62,010 nt of DNA from Candidatus Muproteobacteria bacterium (lineage in GTDB: Bacteria; Pseudomonadota; Gammaproteobacteria; Acidiferrobacterales; Sulfurifustaceae), in assembly GCA_027449605.1 (NCBI GenBank), contig DAIDLH010000045.1:1-62010 (forward strand), in the 5' to 3' direction. Position numbers and translations under genes: made by a program. Positions 17,123 to 24,954 of this stretch are shown piece after piece (position 1 is the first letter of the stretch; the number at the start of each line of letters is the position of its first letter). The notes beneath the pieces are model-generated. The model was given only the letters and a program-made list of their open reading frames with translations, was not told the DNA's origin and searched no databases.

Positions 17123-18276
17123 AGCCGTTTGCCGGACGCCTGGCGCGGATCGAGCCGTTTCACGTGATGGACATTCTGGCGCGCGCCCGCGCCATGGAGG
17201 CGCGGGGACGCTCCGTCATTCACATGGAAATCGGCGAACCGGACTTCCCGACCGCGGAGGGCATCGTGCAGGCCGGCATCGCCGCGCTCCAAGCCGGCCA
17301 TACGCATTACACGCCCGCGCTCGGACTGCCCGCGTTGCGCGTCGCCATCGCCGCGAGTTATCCGGCCGACGCGCGTCCCGATCCCGCGCGGGTCGTGGTG
17401 ACGCCGGGCGCCTCCGGCGCGTTGCAGTTGATTTTCGCGGCGCTCCTCAATCCCGGCGATCAGGTGCTGATGGCCGATCCCGGCTATCCGTGCAACCGTC
17501 ATTTCGTGCGCCTGTTCGAGGGCGAGCCGGTGAGCGTTCCGGTGGATGACACGACGGCCTATCAGCTCAATGCCGATCTCATTCGCCGGCATTGGACCGC
17601 GCGCACCGTCGCGGTGCTGCTGGCCTCGCCGTCCAATCCCACCGGCACCCTGATCGAACCGGAGGCAATGGCCGGGATCGTGCACGCCGTTGAGGAACTC
17701 GGCGGCGCGCTGATCGTGGACGAGATTTACCACGGCCTGGTCTATGCGAACGAGGCCGTCACCGCGCTCGCGCATTCGTCCGACGTGTTCGTGGTCAACA
17801 GCTTTTCCAAATATTACGGCATGACCGGCTGGCGTCTGGGCTGGCTGGCGGCGCCGACGGCGTACATTCCCGCGATCGACAAACTGGCGCAGAATATTTT
17901 CCTGGCCTCGAGCACCGTGGCGCAGCACGCGGCGCTGGCCGCGTTTACACCCGCGGTGCAGGAAGTGCTGGCGCAGCGACGTGATATTTTCCGCCAACGA
18001 CGTGATTATCTGCTCCCGGCTCTGCGCGGACTGGGTTTCGGGATACCGGCCGTTCCGCAGGGGGCGTTCTATTTATACGCGGATGCGTCGCGCTTCACCG
18101 ATGACAGCCAGGCGTTCGCGCTCGATCTGCTCGAACGCGCCGGCGTGGCGATCACGCCGGGCCTGGATTTCGGGAGTTTCCGCGCGACGCGGCACGTGCG
18201 TTTTTCCTACGCCACCGCGCTCGAGAATCTGCGCGAGGGCGTTTCGCGGCTGCGGGAATATCTCGGACGTATTTAA
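17119..18276 (+). CDS. class I/II pyridoxal-phosphate aminotransferase
   Basis: The 385-residue fold-type I aminotransferase has the PLP Schiff-base lysine in NSFSKYYGMTGWRLGW (Lys231). Asn173 (SPSNPTGT), Asp201 and Tyr204 (DEIYHGL) line the cofactor site. The N terminus HMEIGEPDFPTAEG binds the substrate carboxylate. It is closest to the AspC/AlaT-like group that uses 2-oxoglutarate, but the amino acid specificity cannot be set from sequence. The start overlaps the HAD gene stop (ATGA). Confidence 0.93.
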   Translation: MKPFAGRLARIEPFHVMDILARARAMEARGRSVIHMEIGEPDFPTAEGIVQAGIAALQAGHTHYTPALGLPALRVAIAASYPADARPDPARVVVTPGASGALQLIFAALLNPGDQVLMADPGYPCNRHFVRLFEGEPVSVPVDDTTAYQLNADLIRRHWTARTVAVLLASPSNPTGTLIEPEAMAGIVHAVEELGGALIVDEIYHGLVYANEAVTALAHSSDVFVVNSFSKYYGMTGWRLGWLAAPTAYIPAIDKLAQNIFLASSTVAQHAALAAFTPAVQEVLAQRRDIFRQRRDYLLPALRGLGFGIPAVPQGAFYLYADASRFTDDSQAFALDLLERAGVAITPGLDFGSFRATRHVRFSYATALENLREGVSRLREYLGRI

Positions 18277-20519
18277 ATACTGTCTCTTTCCAGGCGCGCG
18301 CGCAGGGCGGCATACGCGCCTTCCAGCGTCTGCAGAACCGGCTCCGCCTTGCCGAGCTGTCCGCTGTCCGCCATTTTTTCGAGTTGTTCCGCGGCTTCGT
18401 GCATGGCGCGGGCCTGGAAATAGGCGCTCGAACTTTTGAGGGTGTGCGCCTCGCGCGCGGCACGCTGCGCGTCGGAGGCAGCGAAAGCCTGGCGCAGCGA
18501 AGCGAGCCGTTGCGTGGCTTCCCTGACGAAGATTTCCACCAGTTTCGGGTCGGGATTGACCGTGACATCGGCCGATGAGTCATCGGATGGCGCCGGTTCG
18601 GCGCCGGCCGGATCGGGCGAGGCGGAGGGCATGAGACTCGTGTTCTTGAGCGTGTCGGCCAGAACGCCGCTGTCCACGGGTTTGGTCAGAAAATCCCTGA
18701 CATCGAGGGCGCGGCAGCGCGCGATTTCGTCATCCGTCGCGCCCGCCGTCAATACGATGATCGGCGTCGCGGCGGCTGTGCCGGAAACGGCGCGGATGGA
18801 TTCGATCGCCTGTATGCCGCTGATATCCGGAAGGTGCAGGTCCATGAAAATCAGTCCGTAGGATTTATGTCGCACCGCCTCGACGGCGGCGCCGCCGGTT
18901 TCGGCCGTGTCGGCCGTGTACCCGAGCCGCGACAGCATGTTGAGCGTGATCTCGCGGTTCACGGGGCTGTCCTCGACCAGCAACAGGTGTGTACGCCTTT
19001 TTCTTTTTTCAGAGAGAGTGTATTTGGTGATGAGGCCGGCGCGCTGGCGCTCCTGTTCCTCCATGCCCTTGGTCGCCATGACCGCTTTGAGCAGTTCGGG
19101 CAGATCCTCAGCCGGTATCGGCTTGCCGAAGTAACCGGCGAACCCCGCCTGGTTCAGGCGCTGCGCATCGCCGCGAACGCCGGCGGAAGTCATCATGACG
19201 AGGACGGTGTTGCGCATTTCCGCGTGTGACTTGATCTCACGCCCCAGTTCCTCGCCGTTCAGATTGGGCAGGAACATATCCGTCATCACCAGCTCGAAGC
19301 GCAAGCTGGAATCCGCCGCCGAGCGGATCATCTGCAGCGCGGCGTTGCCGTTGCCGATGGACTGCACCTCCATCCCCAGCGCCTTGAGTTGTTCCACGAG
19401 GCTCATGCGCGCCGGAATGTTTCCTTCGGCGACCAGCACGCGCAGTCCTTTGAGACTGACCTGCCGGGGCGTGGGGGCGGGTTTAACGGCGGCGGGTTTT
19501 CGCAGGTTGATGGCGAACCAGAAAATACTGCCTTTGCCTTCCTCGCTTTTGACGCCGATGCGTCCGCCCATGGCCTCGACCAGCTCCTTGGTGATGGCCA
19601 GGCCGAGACCGGTGCCGCCGAATCGATTGGCGGTCGAGGCCTTGGCCTGATTGTACGGTTGAAACAGTTTTGCCTGGTCCCGGGGCGAGATGCCGATGCC
19701 GGTGTCGGCGACTTCGATATGCAGTTGTACGCGGCCGGAAATCTCCCCGGACAGCTTTTTGGCGCTGAGGACGATTTCGCCCTGGTGGGTGAATTTGATG
19801 GCGTTGCCCAGCAGATTGATGATGATCTGGCGCAGCCGTCCCGGATCGCCGAGCAGGCGGGTCGGCATGTCAGGCTGGACCAGGTTGGTCAGCGTGAGCC
19901 CCTTCATGTGCGCTTGTTGCGCCAGCAGCGCCACGGATTTCTCGATGCATTCACGCAGATCGAATTCAATTTCCTCCAGCTCCAGTTTGCCGGACTCTAT
20001 TTTGGAAAAATCGAGGAGATCGTTGATCAGCGTCAGCAAACCGCTCGCGGAGGATTTGATGATTTCCGCGTGACGACGTTGTTCGCCGGAGAGTTTCGAT
20101 TCGAGCATCAGGTCGCTCATGCCGATGATGCCGTTGATCGGCGTGCGCAGCTCGTGACTCATCTTGGCGAAGAAGTCGCTCTTGGCCCTGCTGGTGAAAT
20201 TGGCCTGGGTCAGCGCCTCGCGCAGCGTTTGCGTCTTGTGCTGCACGAGCTCGTTGGCCTCGCGCGCCATGCGGAAACTGGCGTACTGCCCCCACATGGC
20301 GAACAGGAACGGCATGACATCCACCGTCCACAATGCGATGTTGGAGGTCTGGGCGAGGATGACGCCGTCGAGGGTGATGGCGTCGACCATCACGTAACTC
20401 ACCAGCAGCGTGGCGATGATCACGCTGGCGCTGGCGATGTACACGCCGTACAACGCGTAGGTGGACGCCCGCTCACGGAGCAGGAGCAGGTCTTCTGCCA
20501 ATCGCTGCCGCTGATTCAT
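18273..20519 (-). CDS. hybrid sensor histidine kinase with two receivers and Hpt
   Basis: The 748-residue inner-membrane kinase has two N-terminal transmembrane helices (about 22-45 and 55-78) with almost no periplasmic loop. HisKA follows with His122 (KMSHELRTP), then HATPase ([24 protein letters not shown]). Receiver 1 (360-480) has Asp415 and Lys467 but EG at 366-367 where an acidic pair is usual. Receiver 2 (512-625) is intact, with Asp518, Asp561 and Lys614. The Hpt domain has His693 (EAHTLKSSS). This is a BarA/ArcB-like phosphorelay. The output regulator is not adjacent. Its 3' end overlaps the aminotransferase 3' end by four bases. Confidence 0.93.
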   Translation of the reverse strand: MNQRQRLAEDLLLLRERASTYALYGVYIASASVIIATLLVSYVMVDAITLDGVILAQTSNIALWTVDVMPFLFAMWGQYASFRMAREANELVQHKTQTLREALTQANFTSRAKSDFFAKMSHELRTPINGIIGMSDLMLESKLSGEQRRHAEIIKSSASGLLTLINDLLDFSKIESGKLELEEIEFDLRECIEKSVALLAQQAHMKGLTLTNLVQPDMPTRLLGDPGRLRQIIINLLGNAIKFTHQGEIVLSAKKLSGEISGRVQLHIEVADTGIGISPRDQAKLFQPYNQAKASTANRFGGTGLGLAITKELVEAMGGRIGVKSEEGKGSIFWFAINLRKPAAVKPAPTPRQVSLKGLRVLVAEGNIPARMSLVEQLKALGMEVQSIGNGNAALQMIRSAADSSLRFELVMTDMFLPNLNGEELGREIKSHAEMRNTVLVMMTSAGVRGDAQRLNQAGFAGYFGKPIPAEDLPELLKAVMATKGMEEQERQRAGLITKYTLSEKRKRRTHLLLVEDSPVNREITLNMLSRLGYTADTAETGGAAVEAVRHKSYGLIFMDLHLPDISGIQAIESIRAVSGTAAATPIIVLTAGATDDEIARCRALDVRDFLTKPVDSGVLADTLKNTSLMPSASPDPAGAEPAPSDDSSADVTVNPDPKLVEIFVREATQRLASLRQAFAASDAQRAAREAHTLKSSSAYFQARAMHEAAEQLEKMADSGQLGKAEPVLQTLEGAYAALRARLERDSI

Positions 20520-20588
20520 GGCTTGTGGTTTTACCCCGGCGCTGGAATGCTCACCCTCATCAAGTGTAGATGTTTTTTATCCGGGGGC

Positions 20589-20647
20589 GCGCGGCCGGTC
20601 GGAATGCCGGCCGCGCAAAAACAGGTCGTTCCCCGAGGAAACGACCC
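20589..20647 (-). terminator. double hairpin terminator after the host-attachment gene
   Basis: On the minus strand GGTCGTT (20646-20640) pairs with AACGACC (20630-20624) and is followed by TGTTTTTG, an intrinsic terminator. A second strong hairpin follows: GCGCGGCCGG at 20589-20598 pairs with CCGGCCGCGC at 20607-20616. Together they separate the host-attachment gene from the kinase gene downstream. Confidence 0.75.
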
Positions 20648-20667
20648 TGGGGCGACGCGGACGGTTG

Positions 20668-21114
20668 CTAGAACCGGAGGGTTTCGGCCAGATGTCTGGG
20701 CATGTTGTGCGGTTCGACGCCGCCCAGGTCCTTGCCCAGGGTGGCCGTCACCAGCGCCGCGGTTGGGGAGCTCAAGGCGGCGCGCAGGCTGCCCAGAAAG
20801 CGCGGTTCGGCGACCAACACCAGTTTCGCGTAACGTTGTCGGTGGCGCCCGTCGTCCAGGAGTGCGCTCAGGTGTTTGGCGAATTGTTCCGCCAGGTGCT
20901 CCGTGGCTTCCTGTTCGGAACTGAGGGAATGGCGGCCCTGGCCGCGGCTGTCGAAGCTGCGCCCCGGTTTGTCGGCGCCGATGTCCTTGTTCTTCAGTCG
21001 GCCTTCGGGATGGGGAATGTCATGCAGGAGGTTCAGACCCTTTCCCGGACCCTTGCTTTCAAAAACCCGTGCACCGCCCCGGTGGGCCACCAGCACCCAT
21101 GTGTTGTTCATCAT
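20668..21114 (-). CDS. host attachment family protein
   Basis: The 148-residue soluble protein matches the family annotated as 'protein required for attachment to host cells' (a baeRF/eRF1-like fold). Typical segments are TWVLVAHRGGARVFESKGPG at the N terminus, the SFDSRGQGRHSL loop, and LVLVAEPRFLGSLRAAL in the middle. The true function in free-living bacteria is unknown despite the name. It is monocistronic, followed by a terminator. GAGGTACTCTT precedes the ATG pair at 21109-21114. Confidence 0.85.
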   Translation of the reverse strand: MMNNTWVLVAHRGGARVFESKGPGKGLNLLHDIPHPEGRLKNKDIGADKPGRSFDSRGQGRHSLSSEQEATEHLAEQFAKHLSALLDDGRHRQRYAKLVLVAEPRFLGSLRAALSSPTAALVTATLGKDLGGVEPHNMPRHLAETLRF

Positions 21115-21503
21115 AAGAGTACCTCTTCGGGAATCTGAAAATATTCGGTCGAACTTTTTTACATTCTACCGGACGACCAAAAGACCGCACACCTGGTTTC
21201 AATGTGCGTATAAATCCTTGATTGGCAGAGACAAGAATAATCACGATGTCGGATCGGCAGATAAATTCACGCGTCGGGACACGTTCCAGGGCGGATATTA
21301 TGTAAGGCCCTTCTTACAATTCGACCGCCCGTCACGGATGCACATCAGACTAACCAATGCGTTTTTTGATCAAACCGTCCGCGAATTCAGGATGTTGATC
21401 GAACGTGGCGGGCTTTTCGTCATGAGTGGCACAGGAATTGCCATTAGTATCGGACAACGCCCGGACTACCAGGGGGTTGGAGGAACGAGGGGGCATAAAA
21501 ATA
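21115..21503. other. gene-poor, relatively AT-rich intergenic stretch
   Basis: This 389-base stretch is richer in A+T than its flanks. On the minus strand it holds the upstream region of the host-attachment gene, with a TAGAAT -10-like box at about 21157-21162. Open frames crossing it are shadows with poor codon use. GTTTTTTGATCAAAC at 21360-21374 contains a perfect TTTGATCAAA palindrome but not a standard FNR or Crp site. I see nothing else I can name. Confidence 0.4.
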
Positions 21504-21713
21504 ATGAAGTGGTTGCAGGCGTTAAAAAGAAAAATAACGGCATTGAAACCCGCGCAGACGGGCGATGCCGATCGGTGGGAAACCGCGGCCATGGTGTACG
21601 GCGGCGATATCTACGCTGCGATGGTTCGTCATCGTGCGGTGCGACAGCTCGCACGGGTGGACGGCAGGCAGCCGGATTATCGTCGCGACGCCGGGTGGCC
21701 GTTCATTCGATAG
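21504..21713 (+). CDS. small hypothetical protein
   Basis: A 69-residue frame beginning MKWLQALKRKITALKP, preceded by GAGGGGGCATAAAAATA. It is amphipathic and basic at the N terminus, with ALA/VAL-type helices and MVYGGDIYAAMVRHRAVRQL in the middle. It has no recognised domain. The start signal and amino-acid composition argue for a real gene. It overlaps the end of the convergent sulfurtransferase gene by 11 bases. Confidence 0.45.
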   Translation: MKWLQALKRKITALKPAQTGDADRWETAAMVYGGDIYAAMVRHRAVRQLARVDGRQPDYRRDAGWPFIR

Positions 21714-22518
21714 GCGTTTCGGGGCTGTTGCCCCATTCCGACCACGAACCCGGATACCCCCGCACGCGGGGGTATCCGAGGCTTTTCAGAACTATATAAG
21801 TATGCGCCGAGCGGTGATGCGTCTGGCAATAGACGATCGCCTCCTTTTCCGGCGTCACGCCCAGTTCCAGCAGGGTTCGTTTTAATTCCTCCGCCGGTTT
21901 GAGCCGCAGGCTGCGCGCCTGATCGATGGCGTTGACCCAGTCGAAATTGAGCGCACCCGGAATGTGACCGGCCCGTTCGGCGCGCCGCGTCTCGCCGCGA
22001 TATTCAGCCGGCGTGCGCGCGTCCACGATGACCCGGTCCGGATCGCGCAGGTGACGGGCGATGTAGTTTTTGTCCGCCACTGCCGCGTCGTGGAACTTCG
22101 CCGCGTATTGACTCCGCGGCCGTTGCGCCGGTTCGGCGCTGACCGGCAGCCGGTCGTTGAGCCAGGCGTGCAGCCCGCCGTTCAGCAGCGAATAGCGCCG
22201 ATGGCCGATGACATCGAGCGTCCACAGCAGTCGCGCGGCGCGGCCGCCGCCTTCGTCGTCATAGGCCACGACATGACTCTCCGGCGTCAGTCCGATGGCG
22301 CTGAACGCCTCGCTCAGCCGCGCTTCGTCCGGCAGCATTCCCATGGCGGGCGGACGCGCGGCGACGATCTGCCGGTAATCGAGATGGACGGCGCCGGGGA
22401 TATGTGCCTGGGCGTAGGTTTCGGGACGGCACAAATCCACGAGCAGCAGTTTTTCCGCGGCCGGATTTCCGGCCAGTTCCGTCGGCTCGACGATCAGCGG
22501 CAGCGGCGATTGGGTCAT
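21703..22518 (-). CDS. two-domain sulfurtransferase (rhodanese/SseA type)
   Basis: The 271-residue protein has two rhodanese domains. The N-terminal one ([20 protein letters not shown]) is structural. The C-terminal one carries the catalytic Cys231 in [11 protein letters not shown]. The loop CQTHHR differs from CRKGVT (thiosulfate) and CGSGVTA (mercaptopyruvate), so donor preference is uncertain. The start at 22518 ([12 protein letters not shown]) is chosen because the ~55 residues upstream in frame are low quality and overlap the queD upstream region. No signal peptide is visible. Confidence 0.9.
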   Translation of the reverse strand: MTQSPLPLIVEPTELAGNPAAEKLLLVDLCRPETYAQAHIPGAVHLDYRQIVAARPPAMGMLPDEARLSEAFSAIGLTPESHVVAYDDEGGGRAARLLWTLDVIGHRRYSLLNGGLHAWLNDRLPVSAEPAQRPRSQYAAKFHDAAVADKNYIARHLRDPDRVIVDARTPAEYRGETRRAERAGHIPGALNFDWVNAIDQARSLRLKPAEELKRTLLELGVTPEKEAIVYCQTHHRSAHTYIVLKSLGYPRVRGYPGSWSEWGNSPETPIE

Positions 22519-22657
22519 GATTTTCACCGGTGTGACGAACGCGCGCGATAAACGGGGAGAACATTCTAGCGCCGCCGGCTCACGACGGCGAGTCGGGCGG
22601 TTTCCGCGGAACGAGAAAGCCGTTAAACTTGTCGGGTTTACCAGGCGGGTTATTTCC

Positions 22658-23017
22658 GTGGAAATTTTCAAGATCTTCACCATCGAAGCGGCGCATCACC
22701 TGCCGAACGTTCCGGAAAATCACAAATGTCGCCGGTTGCACGGCCATTCGTTCCGGATCGAGATCCGTGTCGCCGGGCCGGTGCAGCAGGAGTCGGGCTG
22801 GATCATGGATTTCGCCGACGTCAGCCGCGCGTTCCAGCCGCTGTACGAGCAGCTGGATCATCACTACCTGAACGAGATCGAAGACCTGGAGAATCCCACC
22901 AGCGAACACCTCGCGCGCTGGATCTGGCGCCGGCTCAAGCCGGCGCTGCCGGCGTTGTCCGAAGTCATCGTGCGCGAGACCTGCACCGCCGGTTGCGTCT
23001 ATCGCGGGGAAGACTGA
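22658..23017 (+). CDS. queD: 6-carboxytetrahydropterin synthase
   Basis: QueD converts dihydroneopterin triphosphate to 6-carboxytetrahydropterin in queuosine synthesis. The 119-residue protein has the zinc ligands His13, His28 and His30 (AAHHL, LHGHSF) and catalytic Cys24 in HKCRRLHGH, with DHHYLNE and [10 protein letters not shown] later. The start is GTG at 22658, preceded by a weak GGCGGG; the frame upstream is not conserved. The window also holds queA, a later step of the same pathway, 37 kb away. Confidence 0.93.
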   Translation: MEIFKIFTIEAAHHLPNVPENHKCRRLHGHSFRIEIRVAGPVQQESGWIMDFADVSRAFQPLYEQLDHHYLNEIEDLENPTSEHLARWIWRRLKPALPALSEVIVRETCTAGCVYRGED

Positions 23018-23023
23018 CCGCGC

Positions 23024-23713
23024 ATGGACATCCGCCCGCGCGACGAAGCTCCGGTGGTGACGGAAACGGGACCGAACCCGTCCGCCTGTGTCATCTGGCT
23101 GCACGGCCTCGGCGCCGACGGCCACGACTTCGAAAGCCTCGTGCCGGAACTGCGTCTGCCGCCGAAGCCCGGCGTGCGTTTCGTGTTTCCCCACGCGCCG
23201 ATGCGGCCGGTGACGATCAACGGCGGATACATCATGCGCGCCTGGTACGACATCGCCATGACGGAACACGGCCTCGAGCAGAACGCGGATCAGGTGCGCG
23301 AATCGCAGATCATTCTCCGGGGGCTGATCGAGGAACAGGCGCGTCGCGGCATCCCCGAGGAACGCATCGTGCTGGCCGGTTTTTCCCAGGGAGGCGCGAT
23401 CGCCCTGCATACCGGTCTGCGTTACCCCAGGCCGCTGGCCGGCATCCTGTCGCTCTCGGCGCCGGTTCCGTTCGCCGAAAATCTGATGGCCGAAATTCAT
23501 CCGGCCAACGCCGCCGTGCCGGTGTTCCTGGCGCACGGCACGGAAGACCGGATGGTGCCCTTTGCCTTGGCCGAGAAGACCGAGCGGCTCATGACGGCCC
23601 GCGGCCTGGCCCCGGAGTGGCGCGTATACGTCATGGGGCATTCCCTGGTCCCGGACGAAATCCGCGACATTTCCCGCTGGCTGGGCCGTGTGCTCGGCAA
23701 GGAAGCCGGATGA
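23024..23713 (+). CDS. phospholipase/carboxylesterase-family hydrolase
   Basis: An alpha/beta hydrolase of 229 residues in the acyl-protein thioesterase/carboxylesterase group. Ser121 lies in AGFSQGGA, Asp175 in HGTEDRMVP and His206 in VMGHSLVPDE. IWLHGLGADGHDFESLVPEL is the family's N-terminal signature. There is no signal peptide, so it is cytosolic. It starts 6 bases after queD and is followed by a hairpin terminator. The likely activity is hydrolysis of short-chain esters or thioesters. Confidence 0.92.
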   Translation: MDIRPRDEAPVVTETGPNPSACVIWLHGLGADGHDFESLVPELRLPPKPGVRFVFPHAPMRPVTINGGYIMRAWYDIAMTEHGLEQNADQVRESQIILRGLIEEQARRGIPEERIVLAGFSQGGAIALHTGLRYPRPLAGILSLSAPVPFAENLMAEIHPANAAVPVFLAHGTEDRMVPFALAEKTERLMTARGLAPEWRVYVMGHSLVPDEIRDISRWLGRVLGKEAG

Positions 23714-23737
23714 AACCGGCCATCGAGCCCCGGTTTT
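23713..23737 (+). terminator. intrinsic terminator after the esterase gene
   Basis: AAACCGG (23713-23719) pairs with CCGGTTT (23730-23736) around a 10-base loop. A run of four T (23734-23737) ends the structure. It begins inside the esterase stop codon. Confidence 0.6.
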
Positions 23738-23886
23738 AGGCTGTGTAATAGCGGTTTTGACGGTGCCCGGCGTGTCGATCCGATGGACTTCACACGGGGG
23801 AAAATGCATCTAGACTTAGGGCTGGGTCCGCTCCGCCGCCAGCCGACGGCGGTGACGGCTAAGAGATCAGAAAGAGGAGAGGCGTA

Positions 23887-24537
23887 GTGGTCATATTAAA
23901 AGAATCGCCGCGCGATTGGGGTCTCGTGGCCGTCGTCGCGCTGCTGAGCATCGGCGCCAATCTGCCGACCGAGTGGACCGACTGGATCAATATCGACCGG
24001 CGCTTTTTCCTCGGCGGCCTGATCGCGGTGATAGCGGTCGCGCTGGTTCGGTATCTCAAATTCACCCTCATTCTCGTGATCGTCGCGCTCGCCGCCGGCG
24101 CCAACGTACCGTCCGATATCGCCAAGGAGTTCAATTTCGACCCCCAGATCGCCATGCTCGGACTGGTGGCCATGATCGTCATCTCGCTCAGCAACAAGTT
24201 GCTCAAGCTGCCGACCGGTCTCGAGAAGAGCGGGCGTTCCAAGACCGCGCACGGCGCGGCCGCCCTGTTCACCGCCATTCTCAAGGGACGCATCGCGGTG
24301 GTGCAGTCGCTGCTGAATCAGGGCGTGAACGTGAACGTGCGCACCATCAGCGGCAAGACGCCGCTGATGGCGGCGGCTTACAAAGGCTACAGCGACATCA
24401 TTCAGATGTTGCTCGACAACGGTGCGGACGTGAATGCCAAGGACGGGCGTAACGACACCGCTCTCAAGATTTCCGTCCGCGGCGGTTATACGCGCATCGT
24501 GGAACTGCTGAAGAAGGCCGGGGCGAAGGAAGAATAA
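23887..24537 (+). CDS. membrane-anchored ankyrin repeat protein
   Basis: The 216-residue protein has two to three hydrophobic segments in the first 110 residues (around 13-24, 40-68 and 90-104). A cytosolic tail follows with about three ankyrin repeats (from ~120): GRIAVVQSLLNQGVNVNVRT, then KTPLMAAAYKGYSDIIQMLL and TALKISVRGGYTRIVELLKK. Ankyrin repeats mediate protein binding; no enzymatic domain is visible. The start is GTG, after AAAGAGGAGAGGCGTA. It is a single gene ended by the terminator at 24565. Confidence 0.8.
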   Translation: MVILKESPRDWGLVAVVALLSIGANLPTEWTDWINIDRRFFLGGLIAVIAVALVRYLKFTLILVIVALAAGANVPSDIAKEFNFDPQIAMLGLVAMIVISLSNKLLKLPTGLEKSGRSKTAHGAAALFTAILKGRIAVVQSLLNQGVNVNVRTISGKTPLMAAAYKGYSDIIQMLLDNGADVNAKDGRNDTALKISVRGGYTRIVELLKKAGAKEE

Positions 24538-24564
24538 ATCCCTGGTGACGGGATGAGTGCGTAC

Positions 24565-24596
24565 AAAAAGGGGCCCATCCGGGCCCTTTGTGTTTT
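24565..24596 (+). terminator. intrinsic terminator after the ankyrin gene
   Basis: GGGCCC (24571-24576) and GGGCCC (24581-24586) form a six-pair GC stem with an ATCC loop. It is extended by AAA/TTT and followed by TTTGTGTTTT on the plus strand. The A-run on the other side means it could also act on the minus strand, downstream of tRNA-Glu. Confidence 0.75.
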
Positions 24597-24720
24597 ATTG
24601 GCGCTCCTGGCACCCAAGGGGATTACTCGCCACATCCCTGTGGCTCGCCCCTTCGGGGCCGCCGCCGCTTCGCGGCGCGCGCAGGTCGAACCCGAGGGTT
24701 CGAATCGACATTTGAGACAT
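24597..24720 (-). repeat. tRNA-like degenerate repeat downstream of tRNA-Glu
   Basis: TTGGCGCTCC and CCAAGGGGATT (about 24598-24623) copy, with an interruption, the acceptor and T-arm sequence of the tRNA-Glu gene at 24768-24843. Further on, TCGAACCCGAGGGTTCGA (24689-24706) is a palindrome resembling a T-arm. A GC-rich stretch with CGGCGCG-type hairpins lies between. It looks like a remnant or repeat derived from tRNA sequence rather than a working tRNA; no cloverleaf can be drawn. Confidence 0.4.
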
Positions 24721-24769
24721 CAAATTGCAAAGAGGCCATGAGTGAACCCCATGGCCTCTTTGCAATTTG
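24721..24769 (-). terminator. perfect 20-bp inverted repeat abutting tRNA-Glu
   Basis: CAAATTGCAAAGAGGCCATG (24721-24740) and its exact reverse complement (24750-24769) are separated by nine bases. On the minus strand the hairpin begins within the last bases of the encoded CCA of tRNA-Glu. It may act as tRNA terminator or 3'-processing guard. The stem is unusually long and perfect, and no clear U-run follows. Confidence 0.6.
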
Positions 24770-24843
24770 GCGCTCCCAAGGGGATTCGAACCCCTGTTAC
24801 CGGCGTGAGAGGCCAGCGTCCTAGGCCACTAGACGATGGGAGC
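24768..24843 (-). tRNA. tRNA-Glu (anticodon CUC)
   Basis: The minus strand reads GCTCCCATCGTCTAGTGGCC at the 5' end. The anticodon stem is CTGGC/GCCGG around the loop CTCTCAC, giving anticodon CUC for GAG codons. The T-arm is AGGGGTTCGAATCCCCT, the acceptor strand TGGGAGC pairs with GCTCCCA, the discriminator is G and CCA is encoded (24770-24768). The 76-nt length is normal. It lies divergently, 111 bases before pcnB. Confidence 0.97.
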
Positions 24844-24954
24844 GTTAGGGAATGGCGCGTAGCGCCGAAAGCGGTGGTATTATACGTGCCGGCCGGCAAA
24901 GCACCAACAACTCATGGCCAACCGTTTTTTGCTTTGGACCGGAAAGGAACAACG

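Noticed and set aside
21360-21374. FNR/Crp-like site GTTTTTTGATCAAAC
   Set aside because: The TTTGATCAAA palindrome lacks the four-base spacer of TTGATnnnnATCAA and no matching promoter is evident.
20876-21799. 307-residue plus-strand frame across the host-attachment gene and the intergenic stretch
   Set aside because: It begins in antisense of a recognised gene, and its composition is patchy without any domain.
24742-24954. N-terminal extension of pcnB
   Set aside because: It reads through the antisense of tRNA-Glu and has no conserved sequence; the AUU at 24955 is favoured.
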